Shown here in pieces: positions 43,666-56,543 of a DNA stretch of 64,000 nt. The stretch comes from Phallus indusiatus (lineage: Eukaryota > Basidiomycota > Agaricomycetes > Phallales > Phallaceae). Position 1 is the stretch's first letter; the number at the start of each line of letters is the position of its first letter. The notes beneath the pieces are model-generated. The model was not told the DNA's origin. It ran no database searches and saw only the letters and a program-made list of their open reading frames with translations. The stretch covers positions 124,001 to 188,000 of the forward strand of contig JAQFWX010000018.1 in the NCBI GenBank assembly GCA_027605045.1, given 5' to 3'. The position numbers were made by a program, and so were the translations under genes.

Positions 43666-45447
43666 TTACAATTGGATCATGCTATCTCTCGCTGGTCCTA
43701 CACCAATCCACTCTATCTTCACTTTACTACCGAGATAATCATCAATAAATTGCAGATATTTCCTGCAGTTCTCAGGCAACTCATCCATCGTCTTCGCCTT
43801 TTCAATGCTCGTGTTCCACCCTGGAAGGGTCACATATTCAACATTCACTCGGGATAGTACATCCAAATCAGCTATATGAACGGTCAGAACAGAGACAACA
43901 ATACTCAAAGATCACATTACTCACCGGGAAATCCTGAGAGCTCTACACCGTCTAGCGTATATGCCACAGCGACTTTGATCACCGGCAATTGATCTAAAAC
44001 GTCGAGTTTGGTGATATTGATGCAATCGTACCCGTTGATCAAGCAGGAATATTTCAGAACAACCAGATCTAGCCATCCACACCGCCGCCGCCGTCCAGTA
44101 GTCGTCCCGTACTCGTGCCCAACCTCTTGCAGGTGGACTCCCACATCCTATGCGAAATATAGTTAGAACGACCAAGACGACAATCCTCATAATCTCACAT
44201 CCAAAAGTTCAGTTGGAAAAGGACCACCTCCGACTCTTGTCGTATATGCTTTCACAACTCCAATCGTCCGTACTATCAATTTCGGTGGAATCCGAGTCCA
44301 GTACACACCCCTCCGATAGAAGTAGACGACGACGTAACGTATGGGTATGTTCCATAATCGATATCGAGCATCAACGCGTTTGCACCTTCAACAAGCACTC
44401 TTTTGCCTGACGCAATGGCTGAATGCAGGTACGTTACGCTGTCAATCACATATGGACGAAATCGTTCCGCCAATTCCTGATGAACCATTGATTCCCATGT
44501 ATTTCAGAGAACTTTCCAAAAGTACCTTGTATCGTAGAATTTCACCCTCTGTATCATAGTCGAAATGTCCATATCGCTTATACCTCCCTTCTACAATTTT
44601 GCGAAATTTGGCCGCAAAAGTATCATGATCAAATAGGTGGTGAACACGCAAACCAGAGCGAGAAGCTTTGGCAGAATAAGCGGGGCCGATCCCCTTTTTC
44701 GTAGTACCAATGCTTGAAAAACAAGACTATCAATTCTTCGCATATTTTCAAGGTGATTTTTCGATATCTTACCTTGATCCTCCCAATTCGACTTCTTTCA
44801 AGCCATCCACGATCTGGTGAAAATCAAACACCAGATGCGAACGATCCGAAACGAAGAGTCGTCCAGAACAATCAAGTCCTGTCAATTGATTTGAGAAATT
44901 ACAATAAACATGCACAGAGCCGTTTTACGCACCTTTGTTCTCTAAAGTTTCTAGCTCGTTGAAAAATGACGGTAAATGGACAACAACCCCAGGTCCGATC
45001 AGTCCAACGCAATGGGTATTCACAAGGCCTTGCAAAAAACAGCCATCAGAAAACACATAATCTATCAGGATCACCATGAAAAGACGATATCCAGACTTAC
45101 CACTAGGGAGCAAATGAAAATCAAACGTCGTCTTGACTTGCTCGGGTCCTACATTCGCAACAATGGTATGCCCCGCGTTGTTACCACCTGCACACCGAAC
45201 GCAGATATCCGCATTTGCAGCTAAAATATCCACTAATTTCCCTTTCCCTTCATCGCCCCATTGTGCGCCCAAAACAACGGTAACTCAAAGAAAAAAAGAA
45301 AGGGAGTCAGAATCTGTTGAAACTTCAAATTCGGAGATTACAAGTTGGCGTAATCTACGCGAGAAACAGGGTAACGAAATATACTTTTTTTCTCCGTAGA
45401 TTTTTTGATTGCTACTGAAAAACAAACGAACGAAACTAACCAGGCAT
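43666..45447 (-). CDS. ADE12: adenylosuccinate synthetase
   Basis: GTP-dependent enzyme joining aspartate to IMP in AMP synthesis. The first exon is only 7 nt (ATGCCTG, 45441-45447), joined over a 157-bp intron (45284-45440) to [16 protein letters not shown], so the protein starts [12 protein letters not shown]. Family motifs follow: GDEGKGK (nucleotide loop), [67 protein letters not shown], a [16 protein letters not shown] stretch, and a C-terminus ending ARDSMIQL. About seven introns. The tiny first exon is inferred from the lack of any closer in-frame ATG. Confidence 0.93.
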
Positions 45448-45612
45448 AGCCCTGCAATTTCTCCCTTTCTTTCCGTTATTTACACACGCGGCAGTGAGTT
45501 ATTGAGAGGTAGATCCAGTAAAAGATGGAGCAGTCGGCAAGTCACGACCTTCTAGCTAGTCACATCCGAGTCATTATTCGTTCATAATACCATCACAGAG
45601 ATACTATTTTAA

Positions 45613-48266
45613 TTATTTATGCCTTGCAAACCATTCACGCATACTCTCAAATCCAGCTAATTCCGCTTCTACACTGTCGAGAGAATGTCCAACATTAGGA
45701 TAAACAAGCATCTCAACTTTCTTTCCTCTCCCTTTCAACGCGTGATAGTAATTTCTCCCTTGAGATGTCGGAACGCGTCTGTCATTTTCGCCAATATACA
45801 AAAGCACCGGTGTCTTGACAGCGTCGACATAGTGTATCGGGGACATCTGTTGCAAAAGCTTGAACTTTTCTGCAGGTAGCGTCGTGGTAGGACCGAAAGG
45901 CAATCCGAATTCTTCGTATGCCCAGTCTGGAATATCAGATACGGAGAGTATTTCTCCAGCTGAGATAACGGGATTACGCATAACGGCTGCACTGAAGAAG
46001 TTTGGATATTGGCCAATCACTATATGCGATTAAATTCACGATGATACAACGCAGAATTTTTCAACTTACAATGAGCCGCCAAGAATCCTCCATGACTCCC
46101 TCCTTCTATGAATTGCTTCCCTGGTCCGGACTCACCATAGCCCAATTGGATCAAATACTCAATGGCATGATAGGAATCTTGGACATCTAGCTCTCCCGCT
46201 CTACCAAGCAACAGATTGACAAACTTTTGACCGTGTCCAAGCGAACCGGTATAGTTAATCAAATTGACATGATCTATTCACATTATTCAGCATCGTCACA
46301 CGAAGCAAAAAAAGGTCTTACATCCTTCTGATGCGAAGCAAATCGATAGAGGACTGAACTCCGAAGTGTATGATACGTGAGGTCCACCATGAGGAAATGA
46401 CACCATAGGCAGAGGTAATTTGTCTTTTCCCGTACGACGAAGAGTTATAACCTCGGTAGGGGACCGATGAGGAATAGTGATAACCTCGCTCTGAAGAGCA
46501 TTCAATTCTTCACGTGCTATTATTGATAGAAACATCATTTTAGTTAGGCTATAGACATCTGATCCAGAAGTAACTTACTCGAACGTGAGAGAGATGGTTT
46601 GTCAAGGAGTTTCCATTCAAGTTTGGGCAGCTGTCCCAGCAAAAGCTCCTCGGGAGACGTCATAGAACTCCTCTTCGCGAGGACAGTCTCACGTCCATCC
46701 GTATTCAAAACTGTCCATGAGTACTGTGCATCATCAACCAATGTTTCTATCTCCCCTTTGTCCAAGGAAATCCGTAAAACATTTTGACGTGATCTCCGAA
46801 TAGAGTGAGTTATAATATGTGAGGATGATGATGTTGTTGTTCCGGGAGCACCAAGCGAGACGAAAGGATTTGACGGGAGTTGCTCCACATACAGTCCAGG
46901 AAACGCATCTAAACTCTTGGGCACGTGGACTGAGTCTGTCAATAGTCTAGGTTCTTTTTCTGTCGGCCGTAGGATCCATAACGACACAGCAGACGTATGC
47001 GGTCCTCCAACGGGATTCGACAACCAAACAACAGTATACGAATCTTTTGAATCAGCAAGATTCGCTCTCGGAGAACGAGCTGCGACAGCCGGAGACGTCA
47101 GCCGTGTAGCAGAAACAGTTATTTCATCCGTATCTTTTGGTATATCGCGTGGTACTTGGAATTTAAAAATGGCGGAAGGGTGGTTCCAGCAACCATGTGG
47201 ACTTAGTTGTCTGCCATCTTGCGTTTGTTCGTGTCCCGTTACAAAGATATGTTCGTCGTTTGGTGAGAAGATACCTTGACCAAACCTAAAAGTGGAGTCC
47301 TTTGGAAGATCCGGTTTCAACGCGACCACTGTAGGCTCGAAGTCCGCGTCGTCCTTTGTGTCTTCTGTTAGCGAGGACGGTTCGACTTCATCTTCGTATT
47401 GGATTGGTCTCCATCGGAATAAATATATAGTTGGTCGCTTCTTCCCATATATTTTTTCGCCAAAATCAGGAATAAAACGGTACTTGGAGTTTCTGTCGAC
47501 GTCTTCAGAGTTTTCATCTATCTCAGGAGCTTTAGCTTCTGCAGTATATATGAGAGAAGATTCCGATTTAGAAAATGATAGTGAGAAAAGCGTTGCTTGA
47601 AAGATGAGATATCAGAGGAAGGTACAAGTAAGATTTACGAAATGTATTTACGATGTAGGAGAAAATCTTCGTGGGTTTTGGTCACATCCTTGATAGCCTC
47701 AAGTTTGCTACCTCGCCAGACTTCAACGTATCGCTTTTTGAGTGTTCCATCGAATGTCTCCCGCAGCACACCAAGACGCTTCCCTGAATGCGAGGGAACA
47801 CTGGCCAAAGCATCACTCGAGTCATACGCCGACGACGTAATTACTGTGTCGGAAGACAGAGTCGCTGTAATGGTTTTGGAAACGCTCCGTTTCGTTTTAC
47901 GAAGATAGTCTCTAACAGATGTGTTCACCCATATATCTGTACAAGATATGATTTAGTACTATAGAGTCGAGAAGTGAAATGGTTTGTGAACTCCCTGTAA
48001 AATCCCGAGTCCAAGTTCAAAATGAGGCCGAAGTGTAGATAGGACATCCCGCCAACTCCTTGTATAACTTTGATAGTCTCTTGGCCATATCCGAGTCTCT
48101 AGAAGCTTGCCAGTATCTAGCTTAACAAGACTCGCGGAACTAATCTCTCCTGTGGGAGATAGGGCAATTAAGATGGTGCCATGGCGGCAGCTCGGATACG
48201 CCAGAATTTCCAATATACATATACTATGCTTCTTGATGATTGTTCGGAAGTGCCACACCAAGTCAT
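45613..48266 (-). CDS. acylaminoacyl-peptidase (S9C prolyl-oligopeptidase family)
   Basis: Serine peptidase that removes acylated N-terminal residues from peptides. The C-terminal alpha/beta-hydrolase domain is clear: FPHGGPHVSYTSEFSP, INYTGSLGHGQKFVNLLLG, nucleophile GGSHGGFLAAH (G-x-S-x-G-G), LYIGENDRRVP (acid) and YPNVGHSLDSVEAE (His), ending WFARHK. The preceding half is a beta-propeller-like region (YRFIPDFGEKIYGKKRP, FGQGIFSPNDEHIFVTGHEQ, GCWNHPSAIFKFQVPRD), and RDYLRKTKRSVSKTI is typical near the N-terminus. The region 47960-48266 probably holds the first exon, but its frame and the exact start are not settled. Confidence 0.88.
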
Positions 48267-48455
48267 CGATTGGAACACGGACTTAACCTAACCGAACGAA
48301 AAAGCCTAGCGAATTAGCGATTCCTCATATCCTCATATCATTTGTTATTAGAAAACAGAAAAACAGTAATTTTACAGGTAGCGAGCCAAGAGGGAAAAAA
48401 AGGAAAGCAAAAAAAAAGAGAAAATAAACTGTTAAGCAACCAATTTCTTCATTCA

Positions 48456-49676
48456 TTAGGGACCCTGTCTCACTAAACCATCCACTCGTTGAACGTCCAC
48501 TTGATTATACATCACAGGGGGCGGAGGTCGGGTTTGATCGGGTGGGATAGGGGGCTCAATACGAACTTCAGAATCGATACGGTCGTGATGGCTTTCCTCG
48601 GATGGTGATGGACTTTGTTCAGGTGGTTGTACAGGTACCGCCGCAAAAGGCATCGGAGGCATATGTCTCGCAAAACGGTTCATAGGGAACGGTGGATAAG
48701 CAGGATACGGGGGTGCTGGTGGCGGCCCTTGGGAAGTAGATGCCTGATGATTTTGCTGAGCATAATGTGACATACGCTTTTCAAATCAATAAAACAAGTT
48801 AGTACTGAGTATGATATGGTAAGAAAAGGGTACGAACACTATGGTCCCAGTGGTCGAATGCTGCAGCCACGTATGGCGCGAAAGCAGTTACGTCTTCATT
48901 GCTTACTTGAACACACCGGAGAAGATTTTGCTTCAATTGTGGTGTATGTGACAGAGCAAACAAAAGAATCGAAGCGAAGAGTTGCCCCGGAGTGCCATGT
49001 GTAGGCAAACCAAACGGTATTTGGGGGTGAGGATGTGGAAGGGCGGCTAGATTCGGGTCATTAGGATTAACGAGAACAGCTTCATATTGACCTACATCAA
49101 TGTTAGAAAAGATAGCTTGCAGAAAAATTCCGGGAAAAGGAACAACTTACCATTCTCATTGACAGTGTAGCCAATGGCCGTTTGTTCTATCTCCCCGCCT
49201 TCATTGACTTATTAGGAAAAGCGGAAAGTCAGCCACGCTGAAAATTCGAGATAAAATTGTAAACATTTACCAATGCTAACGCCTAATTCCGCTAACCGTC
49301 TGGCTTTTACACCTGCGCGATGCTTTCGTTGCCGTTCACGGGCGGCGAGGCGCATTCTTTCTCTCTTGGCAGCCTCGTCGGGGGGAAGAAGTGCGAGATC
49401 AACTTTCTTATTATTTCCCTTGCGCCTGGCTGCATCATCTCCTTCACCCATCGTCAACTCTGGGTTTATTTGCGAACCATCCATGCTACTGTCGTAGACA
49501 GGTTTCACAGCATTAACTTTATCTCGCTCCCGCTTCTTTCGTTGCCGTTCCCGGGTTTGCTCTCGCTTATCGGGAGCATAGGGGGCGTCATCCGGGTCCT
49601 CTCGAAGTCGTCTTCGACCTTGGGTTGGCGGCGGTGATGCTATTTCATTATATCCTTTGCTATTGGGATGGCTCAT
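48456..49676 (-). CDS. uncharacterised basic/disordered protein, possible DNA-binding
   Basis: Not recognised as any named family. Four exons from MSHPNSKGYNEIASPPP to the stop at 48456. The N-terminal part is very basic, with two Arg/Lys clusters (REQTRERQRKKRERDK and KRERMRLAARERQRKHRAG), like a bZIP-style basic region but without a following leucine zipper. The middle is a globular-looking segment (TPGQLFASILLFALSHTPQL, VTAFAPYVAAAFDHWDHS), and the C-terminus is rich in Pro with repeated PP. A nuclear role is a guess from composition. Divergent from the importin gene, 124 bp apart. Confidence 0.65.
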
Positions 49677-49800
49677 CGTGACCTGCGTGACGTCTCGTTG
49701 AGCGAGGGAGGCACACCAAGCGCCCACGCGCTATAACGGTCATGTCACGCGGGTCGGCCCGTAACGTGAGGCGCGACAGTTTCTTGCACCGAGCTATAAC

Positions 49801-52800
49801 ATGGATTCAGAACTCGGTCGATGTCTCTCAGACACTTTAAGTCCTGATCCAAACATTCGTATTAAAGCTGAACTTCGTGTAAGCGAGTTGACTCAACATC
49901 CTGGTCTGTCTATTTTCTTTCATTTTCTGTTTACATACCTATTGGGGAATCTTTGTTGACATTGTTCGTCAATTCGTTAGAGACCGCTATTAATCTTGCG
50001 TCTATCCTTTCTTACGATCAAGTCGACGTTTCTTTACGCCAGATATGTATTAAATCGTTGTTCATCTGAAAACTTTTCTTGATGACTGCTATTCAGCACT
50101 CGTCTGGCATTGTTCTTCGCAAGTATATCCGAGAGCACTGGTCGCCTTACTTTAGCAGCTTCAAAGGCTCCGCACCACCTCCAGAAGTAAATGCTTGCCA
50201 CCATCCATAAACCAGACACTCACCGTAAATTAGGCTAAAGATATTGTTCGAGCTACTGTTTTTCGATGCCTCTCCGATCCTCTAAGCAAAATCCGTTCTT
50301 CTGCGGCCAGCATTCTGTCCTTAATCGCGAATTCTGATTGGCCCGATAGCTATCCTGACCTCTTGAATAATTTACTTACCTTGCTCTCGTCTAATTCCCC
50401 ACATGCTGTTCATGGTGCTATGCAAGTCTTTTCCGAATTTGCGAAGGACGATCTAACAGAGGATCAAATTCTTCCTGTCCTTCGTCAACTCCTTCCTGTT
50501 CTTTTAAAATTCTCGGGGATCGCCAACATCACTCTCCTATCACTCGTGCTCGCTCAATCTCCGTTTTTCGCCAATGCTTACAAGCATTGTATATGGTAAA
50601 AGAGGAACACCCACAGACTATCAAGGAAGCCATTGAGGGAATATTACCAGAATGGATTGAAGCCTTCAAGCTTCTTTTGAGTGTAGATTTAAACCAGGAA
50701 ATTTCCGAAGGCGGGCAATGGGACGCTCTACTTATTCGGATCCAAATTTTCAAAACATTAGATGTCATCAACACTGCATTCAATCGCTCGCTGAAGCCCC
50801 ATGCTAGCGCTCTACTGGACATATCCTTACATCACCTTCAAGCTCTTTTACCCGCTTTCCAAAAGTATTATCTCGACCCTATGGGTACTCCTCCAACATC
50901 CACCGAAGACGAAGAGATTACTATTCCTCGTTTGGCATCTCCACTTATCGATTTCGTTTCGAATCTGTGTAAAAGATCTTCGACAAAAGGCTGGTTTGAA
51001 ACCACTAGTTTAATAAGTCTCGTTGAGATCGTTTTTCACTGGATTCAGATGACCGGCGAAGATGTAAGCTTGAAGTATTTATTTATTCAGCCTGTTTATC
51101 CCCTTTTCAGGAAGAGTTGTGGGCTAACAACCCCAATGCATTCATTGCTCAGGAAGATGACGAGAGCCTAGAATATAGCCTTCGGATCGCTGGATTAGAC
51201 TTTCTATCAGTACGTCACTGCATTTGCGGTGAGCTCTGATGTGCTGATCACGCACATTAGGACTTGTTGGATAGATATCCGGCTCTCACTATTCGCGCAT
51301 TACAAACCGCCACTCAGCAGCTCATCGAAGCCTCCGGCCTTTCCCGCCAACGTGGCTCTACTGAGTGGTTAGTGTGATTAATAAACGCCTGTAGCGTTCA
51401 TGTCTCATTCCTTACCTGTTCAGGTGGAGACCTCTTGAAGCTGCTTTGGCCGCTCTTGGAGCAGTTAGCAGCCCTGTCATAGACATCCTGCAAGGAGAAA
51501 CCCAAGGCTTGAAATCATTCAATATAGAGGCTTTACTTTTAAATGTGGTTCCGCCGCTGCTCAGTTTGTCCGGTAAGGAGTTTTTAAAACCCTATTTATG
51601 AGCTTCATTCACTGTTTTGTAAGAGTATCCATTCCTTCAGGGCCGCGGTTTCGTCTTTGCGAGTCAATACGCTAAATTTCTTACTGCACCTTTAGCAGAA
51701 CAGTACCTTAATGCTGCTTTGGAAGTATTGGAATCTACCGCTCCTGGGACAGCAGTCAAAGTATCAGCTGTAAAAGCCATTCGAAAGTATGTCGAACTCC
51801 CCTAACTTGAGGATAACTCGAGCCTGATATACATTGTCAGTTTCGCCGCTCACGTTGAGGAGTCAATTGTGGTTAAACTTGCTCCTCGAATCATAACGAG
51901 CCTCGGACCTTTCTTATCAACAACCACTGAGGATACTCTTACTTTGGTTTTGGAGACGATTGGTGCCGTGGTTGAAGTCGGAGAGGGTAAATGGCTCGAT
52001 CCAGAGTTAGCACGTCTCCTTTCTCAGGCAGCGCTCAACGTCTGGGCTCGAAATATCAAAGGTAAGCTATGGATTAGGTCTATTCGCGCATATATGTATA
52101 TATTTATGTGCTCCCTAGATCCTATTCTCTTATCTGTTTTGGAGGATCTCTTAACGGAGCTCGCTGATTCCAATCCGTCTGTGTATGAAGCAGTCGTCAC
52201 ACAATGTCTCCCACCATTATGTGATGCATTGGCGCAACCTAATTCTGAGCAGACTTATGTTGCCAATTCAGCTATAAATCTTATCGCCGCACTGGCCCAG
52301 GGAGCTGGTCGGGGTGCACTGGGTAATGGATTCTTCGCAGCTTTTGCACCTCACGTATTTGCCCTTCTTCGGGAGAGTCAAGACAGTGGGCTGCTTGAGG
52401 TTTGTTTGAAAGCTATCCATCGGGATGGAACTGAAACGCCTTTTTTCAGAGTGCTATCGTGCTGTTAACCCTGGTGATCCGGAAGGACGTCTCACAAGTT
52501 CTTTCTTGGACGGACAGTCAAAATCAAACTGGATTAACCCACGTCTTGTCTGTTATTGCTCGCGTTTTAGCTCCTTCGGATCAAGATACAGGAGGTCTAG
52601 TTGTCGGTGACCTCATCATTCATCTTCTTAGAACCTCGGGCGATAGCATCGTACCTTCTCTACCTGATCTAATAAGAGCTTTAGTCAACCGTATGACGAC
52701 TGCTAAGACTGTCTCTCTAAATCAAGTATGTAATGTCTGTTCATCGCCGTTTCTACATTTTTACGAGGTGGAATGGTTGTCTTTCCTTTCAGAGTCTTAT

Positions 52801-53736
52801 CACGCCCGTGGCTTTCTTGATTCACACTCATAGAGATAGCGTTTTGGATGTGCTTGCATCATTCACGGTGGATAATGTCCAGCCCCCAAAAACAGGACTG
52901 GAAGCGTTTGTTTCTTCATGGATGGAGAATGCGGAAGGCATGCTACAGGGAGTGTGGTCGCACCATATTAGGTATGCTGTCACAACTTGATAATATAACG
53001 CGACAGAAAAAACTAATGCCGCAATAGTGACCTCGCTATTTGTTCGATTCTTTCCTCAAATAGGGTTGACATATTCAATATACCCGTCAAAGGCGACTTA
53101 ATTATCAAGCCAGAAACTGCTAATGGTGAAGTGCATATTTCTTGTTCTAGACACTCGCACCGACATGATGCAGTTATCATGACCCGTTCGAAAACAAAAA
53201 ATTCGCCGCACCAGTATCAAAACATACCCTTTGTCGTCAAGGCTCTAAAGCAACTTTTGCAAGACTTCAGTGAAAATGAACAAATCGAAGCAAAACGTGG
53301 GGATGCTGAGTCGGAGGATGGCGTAAGATTATATCTGTGGAAAGAAATAGGATGACATGCTGATTTATGCCTTATAGAACTCAGAATGGGCAGATTCAGA
53401 TGAAGAGGGCGGGGAGCTGGTTCAAGGACTGAAGAAAGAAGAATTTGCATATCTGTCAGAAATTTTGGGCGGTAAAAGCTGCTTTGATGAAGACGATGAT
53501 TCAAATAACGGACTAGACGATGATGATTTAAAAGACGATCCGGTATATAGCATGGATATCAAGGTCTGTAATGTCTTACTGTCATGGGCTTTGCTAATAT
53601 TCTATCATCACCTCCTTAGGCTCATTTGGGAAACTTTATCTCACAACTTGCACAGCAAGCCCAATTCCGCCCTGTTATTGATCAGTTAGACGCTCAAGAA
53701 CTGTTGATCATTAGACGAATCGTTGACGGAAAGTGA
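49801..53736 (+). CDS. KAP114: importin-9 type karyopherin (Kap114) (one apparent frameshift)
   Basis: Nuclear import receptor of importin-9/Kap114 type, which carries histones and TBP in other species. Start MDSELGRCLSDTLSPDPNIR; about 14 exons of HEAT-repeat helices (RCLSDPLSKIRSSAASILSL, SLRIAGLDFLSDLLDRYPAL, SSPVIDILQGETQG), a C-terminal acidic region (EDDDSNNGLDDDDLKDD) and the conserved tail LGNFISQLAQQAQFRPVIDQ to RRIVDGK. The acidic loop is a known feature of this family. The frame breaks at a run of four A (50506-50509): one more A gives LLKILGDRQHHSPITRARS, continuing the family. Otherwise open. Confidence 0.9.
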
Positions 53737-54276
53737 TACTTCCTTGCTGTTAAGCAAAATTTGGCCCTCAAGAAAAAGTAGCTGTTATAGCAGCCTATAT
53801 ATACCTTCACTTGTTAATTGATGTCAATGGATTCAAGAAGAAATTTAGAGGAAAAATAGTGACGTTAAAAAACGGAAACGGAAAAAAAGACAAACTGGAC
53901 ATCATGAAAATCGAAATCGTGTGCAGTATTGAGGAACGATTCAAAACAAAAGGAATTCAAACCCGAGGGTCAAAAAAGCTTTATAAAAACAACCGACTTT
54001 GTATGGAAATATAGAGTCATGCGAGGGGGTTATAACGTCAGGAGCATTGAAATTGCGCATATAGCAAAGTTTTGGGTTCCAGGTCGAGCCGCTCCGATGC
54101 GGACTGATATCGGATTAGCACCATGTGGGCACATACTTGAGGCACTGTCTGTGCTGGATCTCTTGTTGGTCAAATTCGCGGGTCTTCCCGCTTCCTTTCC
54201 TGTCCGAGACAATGAAATGATGAAATGATCGTTTATCCTCTATCCTTCAAGCTTCAAGCTCCATTAATGAGCGGTT
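53737..54276. other. intergenic between KAP114 and COX16
   Basis: Tail-to-tail spacer of 540 bp. Frames of 60-100 codons occur on both strands but overlap each other and match nothing known. A duplicated TTCAAGC lies near 54247-54260. No RNA gene recognised. Confidence 0.4.
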
Positions 54277-54731
54277 TCAAGTCTTACGCGAGTTTGGAGA
54301 CTCCGGAGGAGGAACTCCCCATTCCGGGAGACCTTTGGGACGCGGAACTCTGACTGATTCCCAATCTTCATTTCCTTTCGACTTCAGTTTCTGGGTTGTT
54401 CGAACGTTAACAACCAGCTGGAAACTGTTTTAGCAGATTTAAGAACTCACGAAGTATTCCTCCCTCAGATCAATCTTCTTGCGGTTTTTTTGCAACCTCA
54501 GACGCTCCTCTTCCGTTATCTTGCCAATATATATTAGCTTGCGTCAAAAGCACAGATATAGTTTGTTACCTCGGTCACTTTTTGCGCATGAATTTCGTAG
54601 CGCGTTCGCGTCAGCTTCTCAAGGCCGAACGAGGCAGCGACAATGAGAAAAACCAAAGGGACTCCAAACCATGTTGGGTGCTTTCTGAAAGTGCCATAGT
54701 TATAGTTGCTGAAAGCTCCAGAGCGAAACAT
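54277..54731 (-). CDS. COX16: cytochrome c oxidase assembly protein COX16
   Basis: Small mitochondrial inner-membrane protein needed to assemble complex IV. Three exons. Start MFRSGAFSNYNYGTF; one membrane segment (WFGVPLVFLIVAASFGLEKL) and the conserved TRTRYEIHAQKVTE, then EERLRLQKNRKKIDLREEYF, which is diagnostic. The tail reads VRVPRPKGLPEWG. Shares a 166-bp divergent promoter with ATP18, another inner-membrane oxidative phosphorylation gene. Confidence 0.9.
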
Positions 54732-54897
54732 TGAGAACTTTGTTCACCGCCAGCATGTGTGAAGTGCTGTTGGCGCTAGATTGCCGGAGCACCGTCAGTC
54801 AGTCCAAGTTGAAAGTCCGATCCCTACACAACTAGCTCTCAGCAAATTTCAACAGTCAATCTTCATCTCTTCCAGTAATATTAGCTGGAACATAAAA
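54732..54897. promoter_or_regulatory. shared divergent promoter COX16 / ATP18
   Basis: 166 bp between the start codons of two nuclear genes for mitochondrial inner-membrane proteins. No specific element was recognised; a shared role is inferred from spacing. Confidence 0.55.
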
Positions 54898-55219
54898 ATG
54901 GGCTTTTTGGGATTGAGAAAATGGTCCACACCCGTAAGTGATAAATGCCATACTCGTTGGAGTTAGTTTTGAATTCACAATGAAATGGACACGATAGGTT
55001 ATGAGGCCATTGTGGCCCTTCATGGCTGCCTTCAGTCTCACATATTACCTCGTTTCCACAGCTCAAAATGCTGCGGTTAAATGTGAGTGTTTTGAGTTTA
55101 GATTCGGTGTTCATGCGTTGACGGTCACTGCTTTGCTCTCCTTAGCGGAGGCTTTTGCCAATGATCCTCGTAATCCTTACGCTTTAAAAGTCTCGAAAGA
55201 AAGCAATGCACACCACTAA
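54898..55219 (+). CDS. ATP18: ATP synthase subunit J (Atp18, i/j)
   Basis: Small F1Fo-ATP synthase subunit of the inner membrane. Exons 54898-54933, 54998-55082, 55146-55219 encode about 64 residues: MGFLGLRKWSTPV, then MRPLWPFMAAFSLTYYLVST (membrane helix), AQNAAVK and FANDPRNPYALK. The GLRKW...P and NDPRNPY motifs are the family signature. Easily missed because the exons are short. Confidence 0.9.
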
Positions 55220-55563
55220 TCGTTCTACATCATAAATATATTCCTGTGTTTTAGAAGCGAAATGATAATTATGGCATCATTGCGTAGTTGAACACGTATA
55301 TCTAAAACTTGTCTAAAACCCTTCAGGCACTGCTCCGCCGCAGCTTTACTCCGTAATCAATTTCCATCGACACGAATGTATCCGGCCAAGAAGTTGAGTA
55401 CGGTGAAACCACTTCGGAAAGAGACGCGTGCAACCGTTTATCACATCTGTCAAATGTAAAAGCGCCGCGTGCTCCATTCGTCTATATCCTAGTTTGCCCT
55501 AAGCTATATAAGGTTTCCCATGTCGTGCGTGAAAATCACTACAGAACAACTCACTTTTCTACC
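55220..55563. other. intergenic between ATP18 and the NmrA-like gene
   Basis: 344 bp with a possible promoter TATA-like string (GCTATATAAGG) near 55503-55513, about 50 bp before the next start codon. Nothing else recognised. Confidence 0.45.
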
Positions 55564-56543
55564 ATGCATATCCTCGCCATCGGTGCTTCGCGGAATATAG
55601 GATATTTCGCTTGTAAAACTCTACTTGGTAACTGAATTTCGTTCGTTATCTGCGTCTTGGCTCGCTAATTCATATTCATAAACTAATAGGCCAAGGTCAT
55701 TCCGTTACCTTCCTCTTGCGTAACCCGTCTGTGTTCGACGATGATTCCGAGATCAAATCCTTTGTACAAGCAGGCAAAGCCAAACTCGTCAAAGGAGATG
55801 CAACCGTCAGAAGTGATGTAAAGAACATAATCGATTCAGCGACACTAGTCGGTCTGGATGTTATTCTCTCTACAGTTGGTAGGTGTCGAGTAATTCGTTA
55901 ACCTTTTTCCAAATGCTTATTACGAACCATGCATATAAAGGCGGAGCCCCATCATTCTCCTTAACAAAGGGTTTCGTTATTAACCCACCTAATTTGTGCA
56001 GTATTACCTTGCTCAATGTTTTGTCCTGCTATCCAATCGCTGGATCACATCCTAAATTAATTGTCGTATCCGCTAACGGTCTCAACAAAGCCGGCCATGA
56101 TGGACTACCCTTGCTTGTGAAACCTTTGTTTGCATATGGAATTCGCGAGCCGCATGCAGATAAGCTTGTGATGGAATGTCAGTACATGCATTTGATTTTT
56201 CTCTTCATAAAGTTATATTTGTCCTCTAGATGTTGTATTTCACGCAGCAAATTGGACTTGGACCGATGAAGTGCCAAAAGAGACCGTCAATTTCCTGGGG
56301 TCGCAATGGAAAGAGGACTTACAAGAAAGTGGTTTCCTTAAAGACGTTGTCATCATCCGACCCACGATACTTGTGGATGGCGACGTGAAGAAACCCGCCA
56401 AGGGTGCCTACAAAACAACTACTGGAGAATTCAAAGGCGCGTTCTCCATCCCACGTAAAGAAGTTGCCCATTTCATTACAGAAGCTGTTCTGAAACATTG
56501 GGATGATTGGAACGGTAAAATTCCTAGGATTACTTCATCTTGA
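55564..56543 (+). CDS. NAD(P)-binding Rossmann protein (NmrA / isoflavone-reductase-like)
   Basis: Start MHILAIGASRNIGYFACKTL, a GxxxxxG Rossmann nucleotide-binding loop, followed by GHSVTFLLRNPSVF, a GDAT step and LVGLDVILSTVGGAPS, the usual atypical short-chain dehydrogenase order. Later parts read HPKLIVVSANGL, DVVIIRPTILVDGDVKKPAK and SIPRKEVAHFITEAVLKHW. About four introns. The substrate is unknown; such proteins act as redox sensors or small-molecule reductases. Confidence 0.8.

Noticed and set aside
53929..54228. Open frame of about 100 codons on the plus strand
   Set aside because: No family resemblance, no start context or splice pattern, and it overlaps an equally long frame on the other strand.
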